The notes under the pieces: generated by a model
The model's database searches: none
What the model was told of the DNA's origin: nothing
What the model saw: only the letters and a program-made list of their open reading frames with translations
Source: Tetrastigma voinierianum
Lineage: Eukaryota; Streptophyta; Magnoliopsida; Vitales; Vitaceae
Direction: 5' to 3'
Length of the DNA: 64,000 nt
NCBI GenBank assembly: GCA_016808115.1
Contig: JAEQBH010000131.1
Coordinates: 186,001-250,000 of the forward strand
Shown: piece after piece, positions 12,050 to 25,525 of the stretch
How positions within the stretch are numbered: position 1 is the stretch's first letter
How the letters are laid out: the number at the start of each line of letters is the position of its first letter
Position numbers and translations under genes: made by a program

Positions 12050-13271
12050 GGACGCGGAAGTAAAGAAATGATAAATTAGGGTGAAAATAATGCATGTATA
12101 GTCTATAAGATGATCATGCCTACATATGTAATCTTAAGGAACTTTGCCTATGCCCAAATAGTTTACATATTTTATGAAAAAGAAGTATGCACAGGTGTGT
12201 CATGAAAAAAAATTTAGAACTTGTACAAAAATATCATATCAAACTTCTAAAGAAAATTACATTCAATTTCCAAAATCTTATAAATCAACATAATTTATCA
12301 ATTACTATCTTTATTACTTTTATTTAATTTTGTTTCAATATTTTTTAATATGTCCAAAATTCTGTAAAACAATTGATGAATTCCTTTATTCATCATCCAA
12401 GTGTTTGGAATTAAATGAAAGTCCTAAAGATGTAGTAACAATTATGTCTCTCAAATAAAATCCCCATCTTCACATCAACTCCTTCCTCCTACCTTATGAA
12501 AGTTTTCTTCCTCTTACCTTTTATAAAAGTTTTCTTTAATCTTAACAAAATCTCTTCATCCCCACTTAGAAAATATCTCTAAACACAACACTACTTAACA
12601 TGAGTTCTCAAAATTTATAAATAAATGACCAATCGAAATCAACATCTTCACAATAAATATATACAAAGACAAAGCATAATCACTCACTAAAACAACATAA
12701 TTTCAGATTTCATTGAAATAATCGAGATTATTTATAGAAAATCCATCTAATACAAACTTATTGGGAATATGTGAGCGAAACAAATTTATAAAAGAAAAAA
12801 ACATCCATGCTATACGTTGTAACATTATATTTAATTTTCTAAGAATTATAAAAAATATAAAATATGAAAATAAACATGATCTAATAAAAATAAAAATGGA
12901 AACATTAATACCCTTCATTTTTAATCTATTATTTTCCTAAATTACCAATTTATTTATTATTTATTTCAAAATAGTAGGACAATGGAAGCAAAAAGTAAAA
13001 GAAAATTTTAAAAAACATCTATCATTTATTTAGGATTTTTATACCCATAAGAAATATTTTGATAAAAGACATCAAATAATGCGAGATATGGGAATCTAAC
13101 CTATTAGTCCAATTTTTTCCTTGAAAAGTAATCCTTTTTGGACCAAAATACCCCTTTCTATTACATTTATTTACATTATGTTTAAAAAAAGGGTTACTTT
13201 TACAAGAAAACATGGGTATCTATCTCTCTCTACTTCTTTATTTCATTTAATGGTATATGTTTTTTAATCCC
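12050..13271. other. AT-rich DNA, no gene recognised
   Basis: Very AT-rich sequence between the CACTA transposase start and the LTR retrotransposon at 13277. Short open frames (12703-12918, 13022-13213 minus) have low-complexity composition. I see nothing assignable; part may be the 5' flank of the CACTA element. Confidence 0.45.
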
Positions 13272-13276
13272 CTATT

Positions 13277-15102
13277 TGTGACGCCCCAAAACCGGGGTGT
13301 CTAGTTGACAACCCGTCAACCTCGTTAGAATACTTTCGTGGATGCTCTGCAACTGACACCACTCACGAAAAATAAGGCGAGTCTCCTTTGTACCTGGATC
13401 TCACCCAAGGTACAAACCTATCCCAACAATTAACAATGACCACGTATCCACATGCGAAATAATGGCCACTGGGCCCTCGCATCAATATTTTTTACAAATA
13501 CATCAACTATATACAATAGTTCAAGAGTTAATAAATTACTCTTAATTCAACATATATTAAAATGTGCAATTTATAATACATGTTATACAACATGACAATG
13601 CCAAAGCCACAACCCGACTTTCTTCTAAACGCAGCATCTTAGTGAGCTGCCCTCCTATACAATCTGCAAATTCGGGGGCCATGATCCCCACAGCGAGCAA
13701 AGCCCAAAGAGGTGGATAATTTCCTACGTGTTACTCCCACCTAAGACATGTCATGGAAACAATCACATCCAAGTAATTACATGAACCTACTCAATGTCTA
13801 CATGCCCAATCTCATGTCCCGAGTCCCATCGACTCCCCCTCACATATGCCCAAGTCATCGCGAAATAAATCACGCTTTTCAAACAAAAGCTTTTTGTTCG
13901 GGAAAACTTACTACCGAAATTCGCAGAAATACATATTGACTACCTCCTGAGGTGAATCTGTTGGATAACCCTCCGAAACAATTCATGGGCCCCTCCGACG
14001 TGAATTGTTGGACAAATTCCCAACACAATTCTCTAGAAAATCTTCCGTCGAAATTCCTTTCACAAACGTTTTCATTTTTGTTTTCTTTCATGTCATGTAC
14101 TCACTCCTAATATTCTAGGGTACCCCAGTGCATATGGAATGCATTATGCCAATCCCAACAAACCCATGCTAATATATGTAAAACATGTATATACTAACAT
14201 AATTAATCCAATATGGATCATGTTATTAACCACATCAACAACACCAAAATTAGCTCACATGGGCTAATTAACAAGCACAAGCAATTCAATTTGAATCACT
14301 TAACATCATAAAAATTCACACCAAAATCATGTAACTATTCCTGTGAATAGTGAAACCCTCGGGTTGGCAATCGCTCACTAATTACAATGGGGATTTACCC
14401 TGGCTCAAATGTTTTCGGTATTCGAAAAACACTCGCTTTAATCCAAGCCTCAAAACATCCCTTAACCATTTACATGGTTTCCAGCCAAATAATAACACAA
14501 AGTAGGAAAAAGATCCTTGCCTCTTGGAGTTGTGGGAACTCAATTAAATCGGTGTCCACCGCAGCTCTCACGCAGAGAATGTTTTATTTCTGTTCGGCCG
14601 AGAACCGACAGCTTGAACGGTCGAATCTAGAGAGAAGGCACACCTTCTCTCTAAATTTGAATTTTAGCCACGTGACGTTTTCTCCAAGTTTGCTTAAAAT
14701 GGAGAAGATAACTATTTGCCCTTTGCTCCACTCATTAAACATTTCAATTCTATCTTGTCCATTTTTCTTGATTTTTTGACACATGGCTTAATCTAAGCCA
14801 TCAATCTCATCCTCTCTCTAATCATGCAACATGTGTCACATGGGTACATGTAGTAGGTGCCTTTTGTCACATCACATGTCTTTCACAAGCTGTTTTACAA
14901 CACCCGACACTCGGTACCTCGAAAAACGTGAAATCCCGACTGTCTCGGAATTTGACAAAATTAGACGTGGTAGCTAGATTTCGCGAGACGATTCAGAGGG
15001 TGAAGTCCGTTTTGTCATCTGAGATCTAGAAAATTTTCAGATTTTGACCGAAATTACCATTTTACCATTTTTCAGAAAATTTGAATTTTCCCGGGTTTTA
15101 CA
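13277..15102 (-). repeat. 3' LTR of the 13277-20753 element
   Basis: In the given orientation it starts TGTGACGCCCC and ends CCGGGTTTTACA; the element's own LTR start is therefore TGTAAAACCCGGG at 15102. It is followed inward by TTCTCCCATCCTTAAAAG, the complement of a polypurine tract (15103-15120), which marks it as the 3' LTR. Long stretches are near-identical to 18958-20753, for example around 13745-13840 versus 19430-19520. An 11-bp-stem hairpin lies at 14628-14653. Confidence 0.92.
14628..14653. promoter_or_regulatory. GAGA hairpin in the LTR
   Basis: AGAGAGAAGG, loop CACA, CCTTCTCTCT, with an additional T-A pair outside: a perfect 11-bp stem. It lies about 450-475 bases from the element's LTR start, near where the R/U5 leader of long plant LTRs would be expected. 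A role in transcription or RNA packaging is only an inference. Confidence 0.5.
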
Positions 15103-18100
15103 TTCTCCCATCCTTAAAAGGAATTTCGTCCCGAAATTCTGTACAATCACTACAAACCGCATGCATATGTAACATTCACTATACCATGCATAAACCAGTC
15201 ATTTGCTATTAAACGCATCAAACCACGACCTCTCATCCCTAAACAGCAGGATGGGGTCTCGCGATCGCGTCCCCGTCCACGTCGACTCCTCCACCCACCT
15301 GCCGCCATAGCACCTCACTAACTCACCTGGCCTTCAAGGCCGCAAAACCCGATCCCTAGCTTATCCACACGCACATTGGTCCCTCCCCAAAGGTCCCATT
15401 AGTGTCAACCTCTCATCTCTCCCCAATCCAATTACATGAGCCGGATCTCGGAGGGTACCTCCGAGCATGGAGACAGAATACCTCGTGGGACACCGACATG
15501 CTAGCGGTAGCTTTCAACCGAGACGCCATAAAGGTTTTACCATATCTCGAAAGATCTCAAGGGCCCACAAACCTTGGCGATAGCTTCCGCTGCCGAACCT
15601 GACCACCTCTCTGCATCACCTTCAAGAAGATGTGGATCACCAACCCAAACTCCCCTAAGGGTCGACGCCGCACATCAAGATACGCCGCTTCAGCTGAGCT
15701 GAGAAGATCGCCTCGCCGTATAAGCTCACCTTCTCGGAGGTGTCTCTAATCAAATCGTGACTGATGAGCTCTTCCCCACCCCACCTGCCACCTGATCCGC
15801 ACGACCCCATATACGCTCATATGGTGCCATCCGTGATACCGCCCGATAATTGCTGTTGCAAAGCACCCACTAAGCGCGCGCTCTTCCCGGGCCTACCCTT
15901 ATGATCCAGACATTATGTCGCAAAGATGTCCTCTAACACCAGAAGGTTTCCTTCGCATCGACCATCCGCTCAGGTGGAAAGCCGTACTATGGTCGCCGGC
16001 GCCCACATAGCCTTTTGAAACCCTCCAAAAGTGTCAGAAACTCGGGTCCCTATCCACTATGGATACCGTACTCCATTTAGCCGGACTATCTCGAATGTAC
16101 AACCGACATAATCTCTCCAATGTGAAGCATTGGTCCGCACGGCTAGGAACAAAGCCACTGAGCGAGCCGCCCATTATCACTCAAGTACCGTGATCAGTCC
16201 TTTCGGTGTCTCAGGGCAAGTGGGTCACAAAATCCATTGTGACATGTTCTGAATTTCACTCACCACCTCCAATGCATTTGGCACCATGCTAGCTTCCGTG
16301 CTTAGCCTTAACCTCGTCGACACGTGAGACATCGTCGAACAAAGTCACCTACGGTCTCTTCGACCTCGCCCACAGTATCGCGACAGATCCAGGTACATCC
16401 GCGGCCACCTCGAAGGTAACGGCGACCGAGAGCAAAGGAAACTCCTCGAAATCTCCCTCAAACTGGCCAACTAGGGAACCACTACCCGCCTCTATACCGA
16501 GGACTACCATCTGCGTGGATGGTCCAACCCTCGTCACCGTATTCCGACCGTACTTACCCTGATGGACACTATCTCGTCTTGCCCCGACCGATCACCGCCA
16601 ACGAGACCTGCAGCCACTCAACCCCCAACGCACTTAAGCCTACTGGGCCGTACCATACCCCAAACCGTCCTACGCCTCAAGCATCTCGCCACTCCGGAAG
16701 CCATAGCCAGCCAATGCCCCCGCATTGACCAGTGCATCAGCCACCACATTTGCCGTACTGTGACGGTAAATGCAAAGTGAAGTCATAATCCTCTTAGGAA
16801 CTCCATCCATCTCAAGGCGGCCCATATCGAGGTCCGCTATGGAAAATATACTTAAGACTTTATGGTCCGAAAGACACCGCCGAATCGCTCGCCATATAAA
16901 TAGTGGCGTAAAATCTCTGCATTAAGACTACTTACGCTAACTCCATGTCGTAGGGGTAATTTACTCATGATTCTTCAACTCGGGACAGAACTATAAGCTA
17001 CTACTCTCCCTGATTAGACAAATGTATCCCGCCCGCCCCGAGGCATCACAACATCAGGTACCCCGTCTCCTCGTCTCGGGACTATCAAGAAAGGAGCGCA
17101 GCAAGCCCCCTTCAACTCCCCGGGAATGCCGCATCGGCCATCCCAATCAAACTTGACCTCCTTCGTGCCAATCTCACATAAAAGCCGCTTAATCTAGAGA
17201 AACTCTCACGAATCTCAGGCACCCAACCAATCCTAAGAAACTACGATCTCGAAGACCACTTCGCCTGTCCCCAACTTATCACTCGCCGACCTCCCAGTCC
17301 ACCGACACGCCTCGATTCGACCAATCACGTGTCCAAAACTTCACCTCAAGAGGCTCAAAACCGCACTTCATCGAACTTTAGCGCATACCGATGGTCTCTC
17401 AACAACTGTAAAACAATCCTCAAGTGATACTCATGCTCCCACTCTGACTGGGAGTAGATCAAAATGTCATCCACAAAGACTACAAAGGGCATCACCATAA
17501 ACTCAAAGTGCCCATAACGTGATCCCCGGCCCATCTGTGGGATATCTCGTCTCCTAACCCTCGCTTGATGGTAACCAAGGGTCTATCTTTGAGAAATTCC
17601 TGCCTTCCCAACCGATCAAACAAATCATCAATCCTTGGCAATGGGTACCGATTCTTGACCGTAACCTTATTCAACTGCCTATAATCAATGCACAATCGAA
17701 GGGTCTTATCCTTCTTCTTCGCAAACAGAACCGGAGTGCCCCATGATGAAGTGCTCTAGCCTAATGAACCCTTGTCCAAAGAACTCAGAGTCGACTTCGA
17801 AGCCTGAACTCAACTCGTGCCATCCTACGCGAGTCATAGAGACGGGCTACAAGGGTGTAACTCGACATCGGGGTCTACAACCTCATGAGGCAATCCCGCA
17901 GCTCATCCGAAAACATCCTCATACCGCAGCATCACTCGAGGTAGATCTAAGTCCTGCCTCACTGGCCCTCTGGGGTAAGGCTTGCCAGCCAACCCACCAA
18001 CTCGGTCCCGGCACCCAGACTGCATAATCGTCTGGGCAAAATATCACATCTCCCCTAAAATACAACGAGTACCGTCCCGCGTGTAGGCGGTAACCCTCCT

Positions 18101-18360
18101 ACGCTCACAATCGATAACAACTCTGTAAGCTGTCAGCCAATCCATCCCCAAGATGACGTCGAACTCTGACATGTCCATGACCCTCAGGTCCACTGTGAGT
18201 AGAATCCCATATCTCTAACTCGCAACCACGACATATCATCCCTATCCTCGCCCTAATCCCTAGGGGAGAACTCACATACAAGGCTCCTCCAAGGCCTCAA
18301 CCTCTAAGCCCAACTCTATCATTAACCGATGCAAAGATTCCCAAGGTGTAAACACAACCT
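15103..18360 (-). pseudogene. Ty3/gypsy pol remnant (protease end, RT, RNase H, integrase, chromodomain)
   Basis: Fragments in the expected pol order are readable on the minus strand despite frequent frame breaks. The end of the protease region (residues MDMSEFDVILGMDWL) is at about 18132-18178. Reverse transcriptase has DYRQLNKVTVKNRYPLPRID at about 17620-17695. An RNase H DASG motif lies near 17036-17047, with an ALHY/ANVVADAL-like end near 16730-16790. Integrase has the WKWEHVTMDFVTHLP block at about 16205-16262. A PILLFRDE-like chromodomain end is near 15240-15275. The polyprotein copies element RNA to DNA and integrates it, and the chromodomain tethers integrase to chromatin. The stretch is visibly more GC-rich than its surroundings. 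Gag and the protease active site are missing. Confidence 0.8.
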
Positions 18361-18517
18361 CGAGACACTATTCACATACTCAAAAATTTTTATAAACTAG
18401 ATGTCCGTGCATTCTCTATATGTAATGTAAGACAATTTCATATTTTAAATCATATGCAACAAAAAAATTTATTTTATAAAATTTTACTTCTTATTTTATT
18501 TTATTTTTAAAATTTTT

Positions 18518-18574
<57 letters not shown>

Positions 18575-18936
18575 TATTTTTCCATTAATCAAAAATATTT
18601 ATTTTAAATATTTTATTATTATTTTTTCCTGTTTTACACACTGTAAAACAAACATAAAAAAATTTTCCTCAACCCATTTTTTTTTTCATTTAATTCTGGA
18701 CTATTTGCCAAAAATTCCTCAAACAACTTGTTCTCACAATAAACCCTAGTGTTCAACATTTTTTTTTCCTATGTGCTATTCACCAAGCACACAAATCACA
18801 CAATCTAACACACATAATCACACATCACACAACAATCATCGACCGCACAAAGGAATGCGTGGATCTAACCCGTGCCCTTCAAGTCCTAGGTCATCGTATA
18901 CCTAACTTATTGACACTAAGCTCTAGGTATTTATAA
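18361..18936 (-). other. AT-rich leader in place of gag
   Basis: AT-rich non-coding DNA with a TA tract at 18519-18571 lies between the pol remnant and the primer site. A gag gene of roughly 1.2 kb would be expected here; none is visible. Confidence 0.6.
18519..18571. repeat. (TA)n microsatellite
   Basis: Uninterrupted TA dinucleotides inside the leader of the 13277-20753 element. Confidence 0.95.
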
Positions 18937-18957
18937 ACCTAAGCTCGATACTCAAGT
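18937..18957 (-). other. Primer binding site (tRNA-Met type), degenerate
   Basis: The minus strand reads GAGTATCGAGCTTAGG just inside the 5' LTR. It matches the usual plant primer site TGGTATCAGAGCTTAGG with a few changes. It primes minus-strand DNA synthesis from initiator tRNA-Met and marks 18958-20753 as the 5' LTR. Confidence 0.65.
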
Positions 18958-20753
18958 CATGACACCCCAAAATCGAGGTGTCTCGTTGACAACCCGTCAA
19001 CTCCATTTGGACACTGGGTGGGATGTCGAGTAACCCGACACCACTCACGAAAAACGGGCAGAGTCTCCTTTGTACGGGGAGTTCTACCTAAGGTAGAAAA
19101 CCTGTCCCAACAATTAACAATGACCACACATGGTCCACATGCGAGTAAAATAATGGCCACTTGGGCCCCTGCATCGATACTCACAAAATACATCAACTAT
19201 ATACAATAGTTCAAAAGTTAATAATATTTTAATTCAACATATATTAAATGTGTACAATTTCTAATACATGTTATGCCAAAATGAAAATGACAAAGCCACG
19301 CGCTTCTAAATCGCGCCAAGGAGTGCCGCCCTCCCATACACTCCCCGCACTGAAATGATCTCAACATGGAAAGCAAAAACCCAAGAGTGATAATTTCCTA
19401 CGTGGGTTACTCCCCATCTAAGTGCACATGTCATGGCAAACAATCACATCCAAGCAATTACTTGAACCTACTCGAATGTCTACATGCCCAATCCCATGTC
19501 CCGAGTCCTCATCGACTCCCTCACATATGCCTAAGCCGAATACAAGTAAAATCACAGTTTTCAAAACAAAAGCTTTTTGTTCTCGAAAAACTTACTACCG
19601 AAATTCGGTAAATATATTAGACTACCCTTCGAGGCGAATTTGTTGGATAACCCTCTAAAACAATTCATGGGCCCTCCAACGTGAATTGTTGGACAAACTC
19701 CTAACACGATTCTCCGGAAAATCTTCCTTCAAAATTCCTTTCACAAACGTTTTCATTTTTGTTTTCTTTCATGTCATGCATTCACTCCTAATATTCTAGG
19801 GTGCCCCAATGCATATGGAATGCATTATGCCAATCCCAACAAACTCATGCTAATATATAAAACATGTATTTGCCATAATTAATCCACATAGATTATGTTA
19901 TTGCACCACATCAACACCAAAATTAGCTCACATGGGCTAATTAACAAGCACAAGCAATTCATTTTGAATCACTCAACATCATAAAAATTCACACCAAAAT
20001 CACATAACTATTCATGTGAACAGTGAAACCCTCGGGTTGGCACTGTTCACGGCCATAACAATGGGGATTTTCTCCACTCAGTTCAAATGTTTTGAGATCG
20101 AAAACACGGCTAATCCAAACCTCAGAACATCCCAAACCATTTACATGGATCTTAGCCAAAGAATAACATAAGTAGGAACTTGAGTTGTCTAACTCCACTA
20201 AATCTGTCCACAGCCCTCAGCCGTAGAACAGCCTTTACTTTGCTTCGTCGAGAACCAACAATTAATCTGGCCGGAATCTAGAGAGAAGGCACACCTTCTC
20301 TCTCTAAAATCTGAAATTTCAGCCTATCGCATTTTTCCAAACGAAGTTTTGCTTTCTCAAATGGAGAAGATAACTGCTCGCCCTTGTCTTATTCTCATTA
20401 AACATTTTCATAATTCCCATATTGTCCATTTTTCTTGATTTTTTTTTTATCACATGGCTTAATCTAGTTTCATCCATCTCATCCTCTCTAATCATGCAAC
20501 ATGTGTCACATGGGTACATGTAGTAGGTGACTTTTCACACATCACAGTTCACAGTCGTTTACGTAAAGACCCGACACTCTATGTTCTGAAAACGTGAAAT
20601 TCCGACTATCTCAAAATTCGACGTGGTAGCTAGATTTCGCGAGACGTATTCTCGACGGTGAAGTTCGCTTTCGTCATCCGGTGACCAGGTACTCGCATTT
20701 GACCAAATGATCATTACCTTTTTCGTAAAATTTGAATTTTCCTGTGTTTGACA
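18958..20753 (-). repeat. 5' LTR of the 13277-20753 element
   Basis: It starts (C)ATGACACCCCAAAATCG and ends CCTGTGTTTGACA, the same termini as the copy at 13277-15102 with point changes. The length is about 1.8 kb in both. The GAGA hairpin is conserved at 20280-20303 with an identical CACA loop. Differences between the copies include many one- and two-base indels. Confidence 0.9.
20280..20303. promoter_or_regulatory. GAGA hairpin in the 5' LTR
   Basis: A perfect 10-bp stem, AGAGAGAAGG / CCTTCTCTCT, around loop CACA, at the same LTR position as 14628-14653. Function is not known. Confidence 0.5.
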
Positions 20754-20758
20754 CTATT

Positions 20759-22416
20759 TCTTCTTTATATGATTAACAAAGAAATCCAGTGCCTATTTAG
20801 TGGAGCCTCCAATCTCCACTCACCCTTTTGGTTTTATTTTTTGATGCCTATGTGCTCTATTTGTTAATTATATTTTCTTTATTATTCAAATGGGTGGAGT
20901 GGTGTAGATATGCATTCAAGCTTCAATCCATTAGGAGGTTGAACGGTCCAAATTTCTTATCCCTTGTCACCACAACAATAGTCCAATCCCCATGCAAGTA
21001 GCCTTGAATTTGACCAATCAACTACCACAACAACTAAAATATGCATCAATCTCGAATTTGTAGAGATTGACCTTATTTATACCGAAAGGGTACAAAAATA
21101 TTACTTCAAATTTTAATATATAAAATAATAATATCATGATACAAATAATGAGATGAAATTATTAAGAGTAATATCATAAAAGAGGTACCTTATATGAAAG
21201 CATAAATTTTGAATGACTGGACATTCTATTATAATCTATGACCGATACTCTCAATTAATCTTCTGAAAACAACTTTATTATGATTATCATTATTCCTTGT
21301 TTGAAGCTGACAAAGTTGTTGCTTGTTTTGGAAGCCATGCCAATCAAATGATAATATAATGTAAAGTCATTTTAAGCCTATTGCAGTTGTGGCTAACTCC
21401 AGTACTCTTTGCTTAAACAAAAGAAGAAATTCCTTGAGAGAAAAATGAGAACGAGAAGAAAGAATTTAATTAATGCATTCAATCAATTACAATAGTCCAT
21501 GCATTTCTCAACCTTCTACTTCACATGAACTGAGCTATGGCATTTCTCAACAACCCACTTCTACACCACATGGTGGTCACAAAGGCCTTAGCCTTTATCC
21601 TTGAGGCACTACCACATTACCTCTCTTCCCTTAGGTTTTCTTTTCTTTAAGAAAGGTCTCCATAGACACTAGCCTTCGATTGACTCACCACCCTTTTTAT
21701 ATTAGATAGCAACCAACACTGACTCAATTTGTTAGACTTGAAGATAACTGCCTTATCTACACATACAACCCTCTAGCAAACTCAAATCTCATTCTAAAAC
21801 CCAGCCAATTGACTAGAATTACAAGCAAGATAAGGATCAAAATTTATAAATCCTAAGTACCAAACCTTTTAAGAAACAAAAAAGTTTAAGGAAATTTTCT
21901 AAAAAAATGATCTCTTTCATCTAATTCAAGTGGAAACAAAAGAAGATTCAATTAAATATATATTAATATCTACCTTTGCTTTGCTTGAAAGTATTCAACC
22001 GTGGATATGCTTGAAGTTGCAGAAAGACACCATGGAAGGAGAAGCGAGAATCAAGAGAGAGGGAATGATTTTACCGGAGAAAAACATGGTTGGATGAGAG
22101 TTGCATTCGTGGAGCGGCTGTTTCTAAGAATGTTGATGGGAAGGGTCGTTTCAACAATGGTGCAAGCCGAGAACCTAGAGAAATGTTTGGATGAGAGTAG
22201 AATTTTTGTGGGAAGGGTTGTTTCGGCAATGCTGCAAACCTACTGGGTAGGGGAAGGCAACATAGATACATTGATGGGGGTAATGAATCATTATCCCTAT
22301 TGAAAAGACTACACAATGACACTTGATAACTTCCTTTTTGACTTTGGAATTATTTTTTGTATATTTTTTTTTTCACAAAAAGGTTTTTCTAATTTAACAC
22401 ACGAAGATTTATGAGA
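20759..22416. other. Unassigned DNA between elements
   Basis: AT-rich sequence without a recognisable gene. A 100-aa open frame at 22001-22303 contains an imperfect internal duplication (the string TTGGATGAGAGT occurs near 22090 and near 22186, each followed by GGAAGGGT-GTTTC). It has no recognisable domain and is probably chance. Confidence 0.4.
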
Positions 22417-24293
22417 GGTGATGCCCCAATTTTCGGGGTCCCGCTGACAACCTCAACCATGGAATTTATCTAGGTCATCTTACACCTAAGCCTTGGTACC
22501 AGACCAATACAACCTACCCATGGACACCGAATTACTCGGCACCACTTTCATACGTCCCTTTACCGGGACCCATTCATTCATATTTAAATCTAAAGTATGA
22601 AAAGAAAATGAATAATTACATCCGTAGGGGTCCGATCACGGCCCTCTTACCATAATTACATACCTGACTATTTATACAATAGTCCAAAAGAATTTTATAA
22701 AAATCCTTTCATAAAAAATACTTTTACAAAATGTTACTCAAGGCCACATGTCAGCCTTCTTCACAATCATGGCCTCGTCGAAGCGTCATCTCTCTGTACA
22801 CTCCCTATACCTAAAAGGGGGTCCCACGACGAGGTGAGCAATGCCCAGTAGAAAAATTCTCCTACAAGGGCTACTTCACCTAAATGCACATGCAATGCAT
22901 ACATACATCAAACCACATTCCATATAGAAAATGCAATCCTTTATGGAATATTTCATGTCATGGCATGACGCAGATTCCTCATGCCCATAAACCAGCGTCC
23001 CGACCGACTTCCTCACATGCAATGCCAAGAAAACCATCATCGTTTTAACTAAGGATTTAACCCATTGGACACAACCCTCCAATATTTATTTAATTTCATC
23101 AAACCCGTGTTTTCAGGTAGCGACTTCGGTTCACCGCATGCTTCGCACGCCTTCGGACACTTTCGTGAACTTTCATCGTTGGATCCATATTTCTAACCAA
23201 GAATAAAATTTTGGTCTTTCACCTTGGGGGGGATTTACCCCATCTTGCTTCACCTAAACACACAAAATTTTTTATTATTATTTTTTATGCACCCGTGAGT
23301 CTCAATTTTGGACGTTGTCCCAATTTATGAGCTTACTACACATTCACCAAGAATGGTGAATAACCAATACCATGCACACACCCGACTTGAGACGATGTTA
23401 CCGTGCATATGAAATGCAATTATGCCATTTCATACTATAACATGTTACATGCAAAATGAGAACTACATGCAACATATTCAAAACATAGATAATTATATTT
23501 TCTACATATAATTTACATCAATCATAAATTCCATGTCAATACATCCATAAGCATGCATTAACATGGTTTTCACAAAACCAACATGTTATTCAAATTTTTG
23601 CAATAACACATAAAAAAAACAGCACACACATAGTCCGAAAATTAGTCTCGGACTGCCCGAAAATAGTCCCGAAAATCCTGTCCATACTGTCCAAAAATAG
23701 TCCCTAAAACTTAGCCCGGACTGTTTCTGAAAATCCTACACTCAGTCCTAATATTTTGGGACTGAAATTTATGGCCTCTCACGGCCTTAAAGAAAACCTC
23801 AAGCCATTAAATGGCCTTTAGGCTAGAAATAACCCAAGTAGGAAAATTCCTTACCTCGTGGAGTTTGGACGAACTCTAAGATCAGTACCCGTGGTGCCGC
23901 ACAAGCACCTCTCGCACGTACATGCCGAGAGGCCAGTGGTATGGGCCTGTGGCCGAGACATGGCCCACAAGCAAAGGACGTCAGGATTCATACGTGGTCT
24001 ACGCCCATCACAAAGACGACTGCTAGCAAATCACTGGCTTATTGTATGTTTCGTTATCCTCGTGGAAGGGACCCAACCTAGATTTCCTTCCTAACCGTGG
24101 GACCCTCCCTAAGACTCCTACTCTGATTTGGAGAAAACATTTCTTTTAAACCCTTTTTAAAAGTGAATCCGTGGAGCGAACCCATTTATACAGTTATGCT
24201 TTCCATTAAAACCTTATTAAACATGGTGGGAAAATATTTTTTTATTTATTTTGTTTTTTAAACATTAAACCCTTTTTATATGATTAAACATTT
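22417..24293 (-). mobile_element. Chromovirus LTR, minus orientation, right end truncated
   Basis: It begins GGTGATGCCCCAATTTTCGGGG with CCGCTGACAACC, the outer end of the family LTR. It keeps the ordered blocks TCTCCTACAAGGGCTACTTCACC (about 22858) and TTACCTCGTGGAGTTTGGACG (about 23850) seen in the 13277 copy. The block that should end in GGGTTTTACA is missing, so the segment stops at about 24293 where a different LTR begins. A private minisatellite of AGTCCCGAAAAT-like units lies at 23625-23760. No internal region follows. Confidence 0.7.
23625..23760. repeat. Short minisatellite of AGTCC-GAAAAT units
   Basis: Several degenerate copies of a unit built from AGTCC(C)GAAAAT and GGACTG, inside the LTR 22417-24293. 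Confidence 0.6.
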
Positions 24294-25237
24294 TGTAGAA
24301 AATCGGGCAGAGTTTCCTTTGTTTTTCAGTCATTTCGCAATTTTACAACACTTGCAATAAAACATTTTACACTCCCACAATGTCATCTACCCACATCCAA
24401 CCATGGGACATCAAGTCCACCACAAGAAATTTCCCAAATCAAAATTTAAAATCCGCCTTCTGAACACCATAGAAATATAAACAATATTTTTATAACCGTT
24501 GGGCTCGAGTCGGGGATTACACCCAACCGCCTACGTACCTCTACCACACAGAGGATCAAAGCTCTCGTAGTTCATTTCTTTAAAACATATATACATTACA
24601 AAATAAAGGTGCATAAGTAGTTATTTACAAAAAGGTCTATACATTTTCAAAAAGTAGTCGTTGCGTGAGGCAGAAGTATCACTGAGCCTAAGGATGCTTG
24701 AACTGCTTGTCAGTCTCTGCCTCTAAAAACATTTTATAAAACATTTGGAAATAGGGTGAGCTAAAGGAGCTCAGTGAGAGCACAGTTCATAGGAAAATAA
24801 TGTTTCCAGATATAGTTCAAATACAATGTGTAAAACAATTGTATAAATATCTCATTTCAGTAAACATTTACTTTACTTTCTTTTCCTTTTTGAATCCTTC
24901 ATATTCAGTGGAACCCACCTACCGTTAACCACCGTTTACCCATGAAAGAACCTCTGATGAAACATCCTTACGATCACCGATGGCCCAAAGGAACCTTCGA
25001 TAAATCATGCCTTTCTTTTAAATACCATTGAACTATGGAATAAATCATATCGTGCGTTGGTAACCTTTTCGTACTTTTCACGTGCATGGCGATATGCATC
25101 ACTCTTCCCTTCCCTCTATAAAAATCCCATCACTTTCCCATGCTACCATGCATGCTTAAAGCATTGTAGTCGACTTTCCTTTAAATTTTATCTTTGTAAC
25201 ATAGGTAACCATGGATTCAAATTTATAACATTCATAT

Positions 25238-25240
<3 letters not shown>

Positions 25241-25308
<68 letters not shown>
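25241..25308. repeat. (CA)n(TA)n compound microsatellite
   Basis: CA repeats to about 25285, then TA repeats to 25308. Confidence 0.95.
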
Positions 25309-25472
25309 CATAAACATTTCATTTAATATGGAAACCATAAATCATATGCTTTATAAAACTGAAATCATAATCATTTCATATTTTCTCAATATAATTAAAG
25401 TCAAGAAACTACTTCTTTTTTCTATTTAAAATTATTTCATAACATAGATATGAAAACTTATATATTTAAAAC

Positions 25473-25474
<2 letters not shown>

Positions 25475-25523
<49 letters not shown>
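25475..25523. repeat. (TA)n microsatellite
   Basis: Uninterrupted TA dinucleotides. Confidence 0.95.

Positions 25524-25525
<2 letters not shown>

Larger units (their letters stand above)
13272..20758 (-). mobile_element. Chromovirus-type Ty3/gypsy element, with target-site duplication CTATT
   Basis: A structurally bounded element on the minus strand: 3' LTR 13277-15102, degraded pol 15103-18360, AT-rich leader 18361-18936, primer site near 18937-18957, 5' LTR 18958-20753. The pentamer CTATT lies immediately outside both ends (13272-13276 and 20754-20758), direct evidence of one integration event. The internal region is only about 3.9 kb and lacks gag; the space where gag should be holds AT-rich filler with a TA microsatellite. 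It could not have moved without help from other copies in its present form. Confidence 0.9.

Noticed and set aside
14387..14779. 130-aa plus-strand frame
   Set aside because: Lies in the 3' LTR antisense to the element, is not conserved in the 5' LTR copy, and has no domain.
15225..18360. GC-rich block as a plastid, bacterial or host-gene insertion
   Set aside because: RT, RNase H, integrase and chromodomain residues read in order on the minus strand between two matching LTRs.
22001..22303. 100-aa plus-strand frame as a gene
   Set aside because: No recognisable domain; an internal imperfect duplication and no supporting context.
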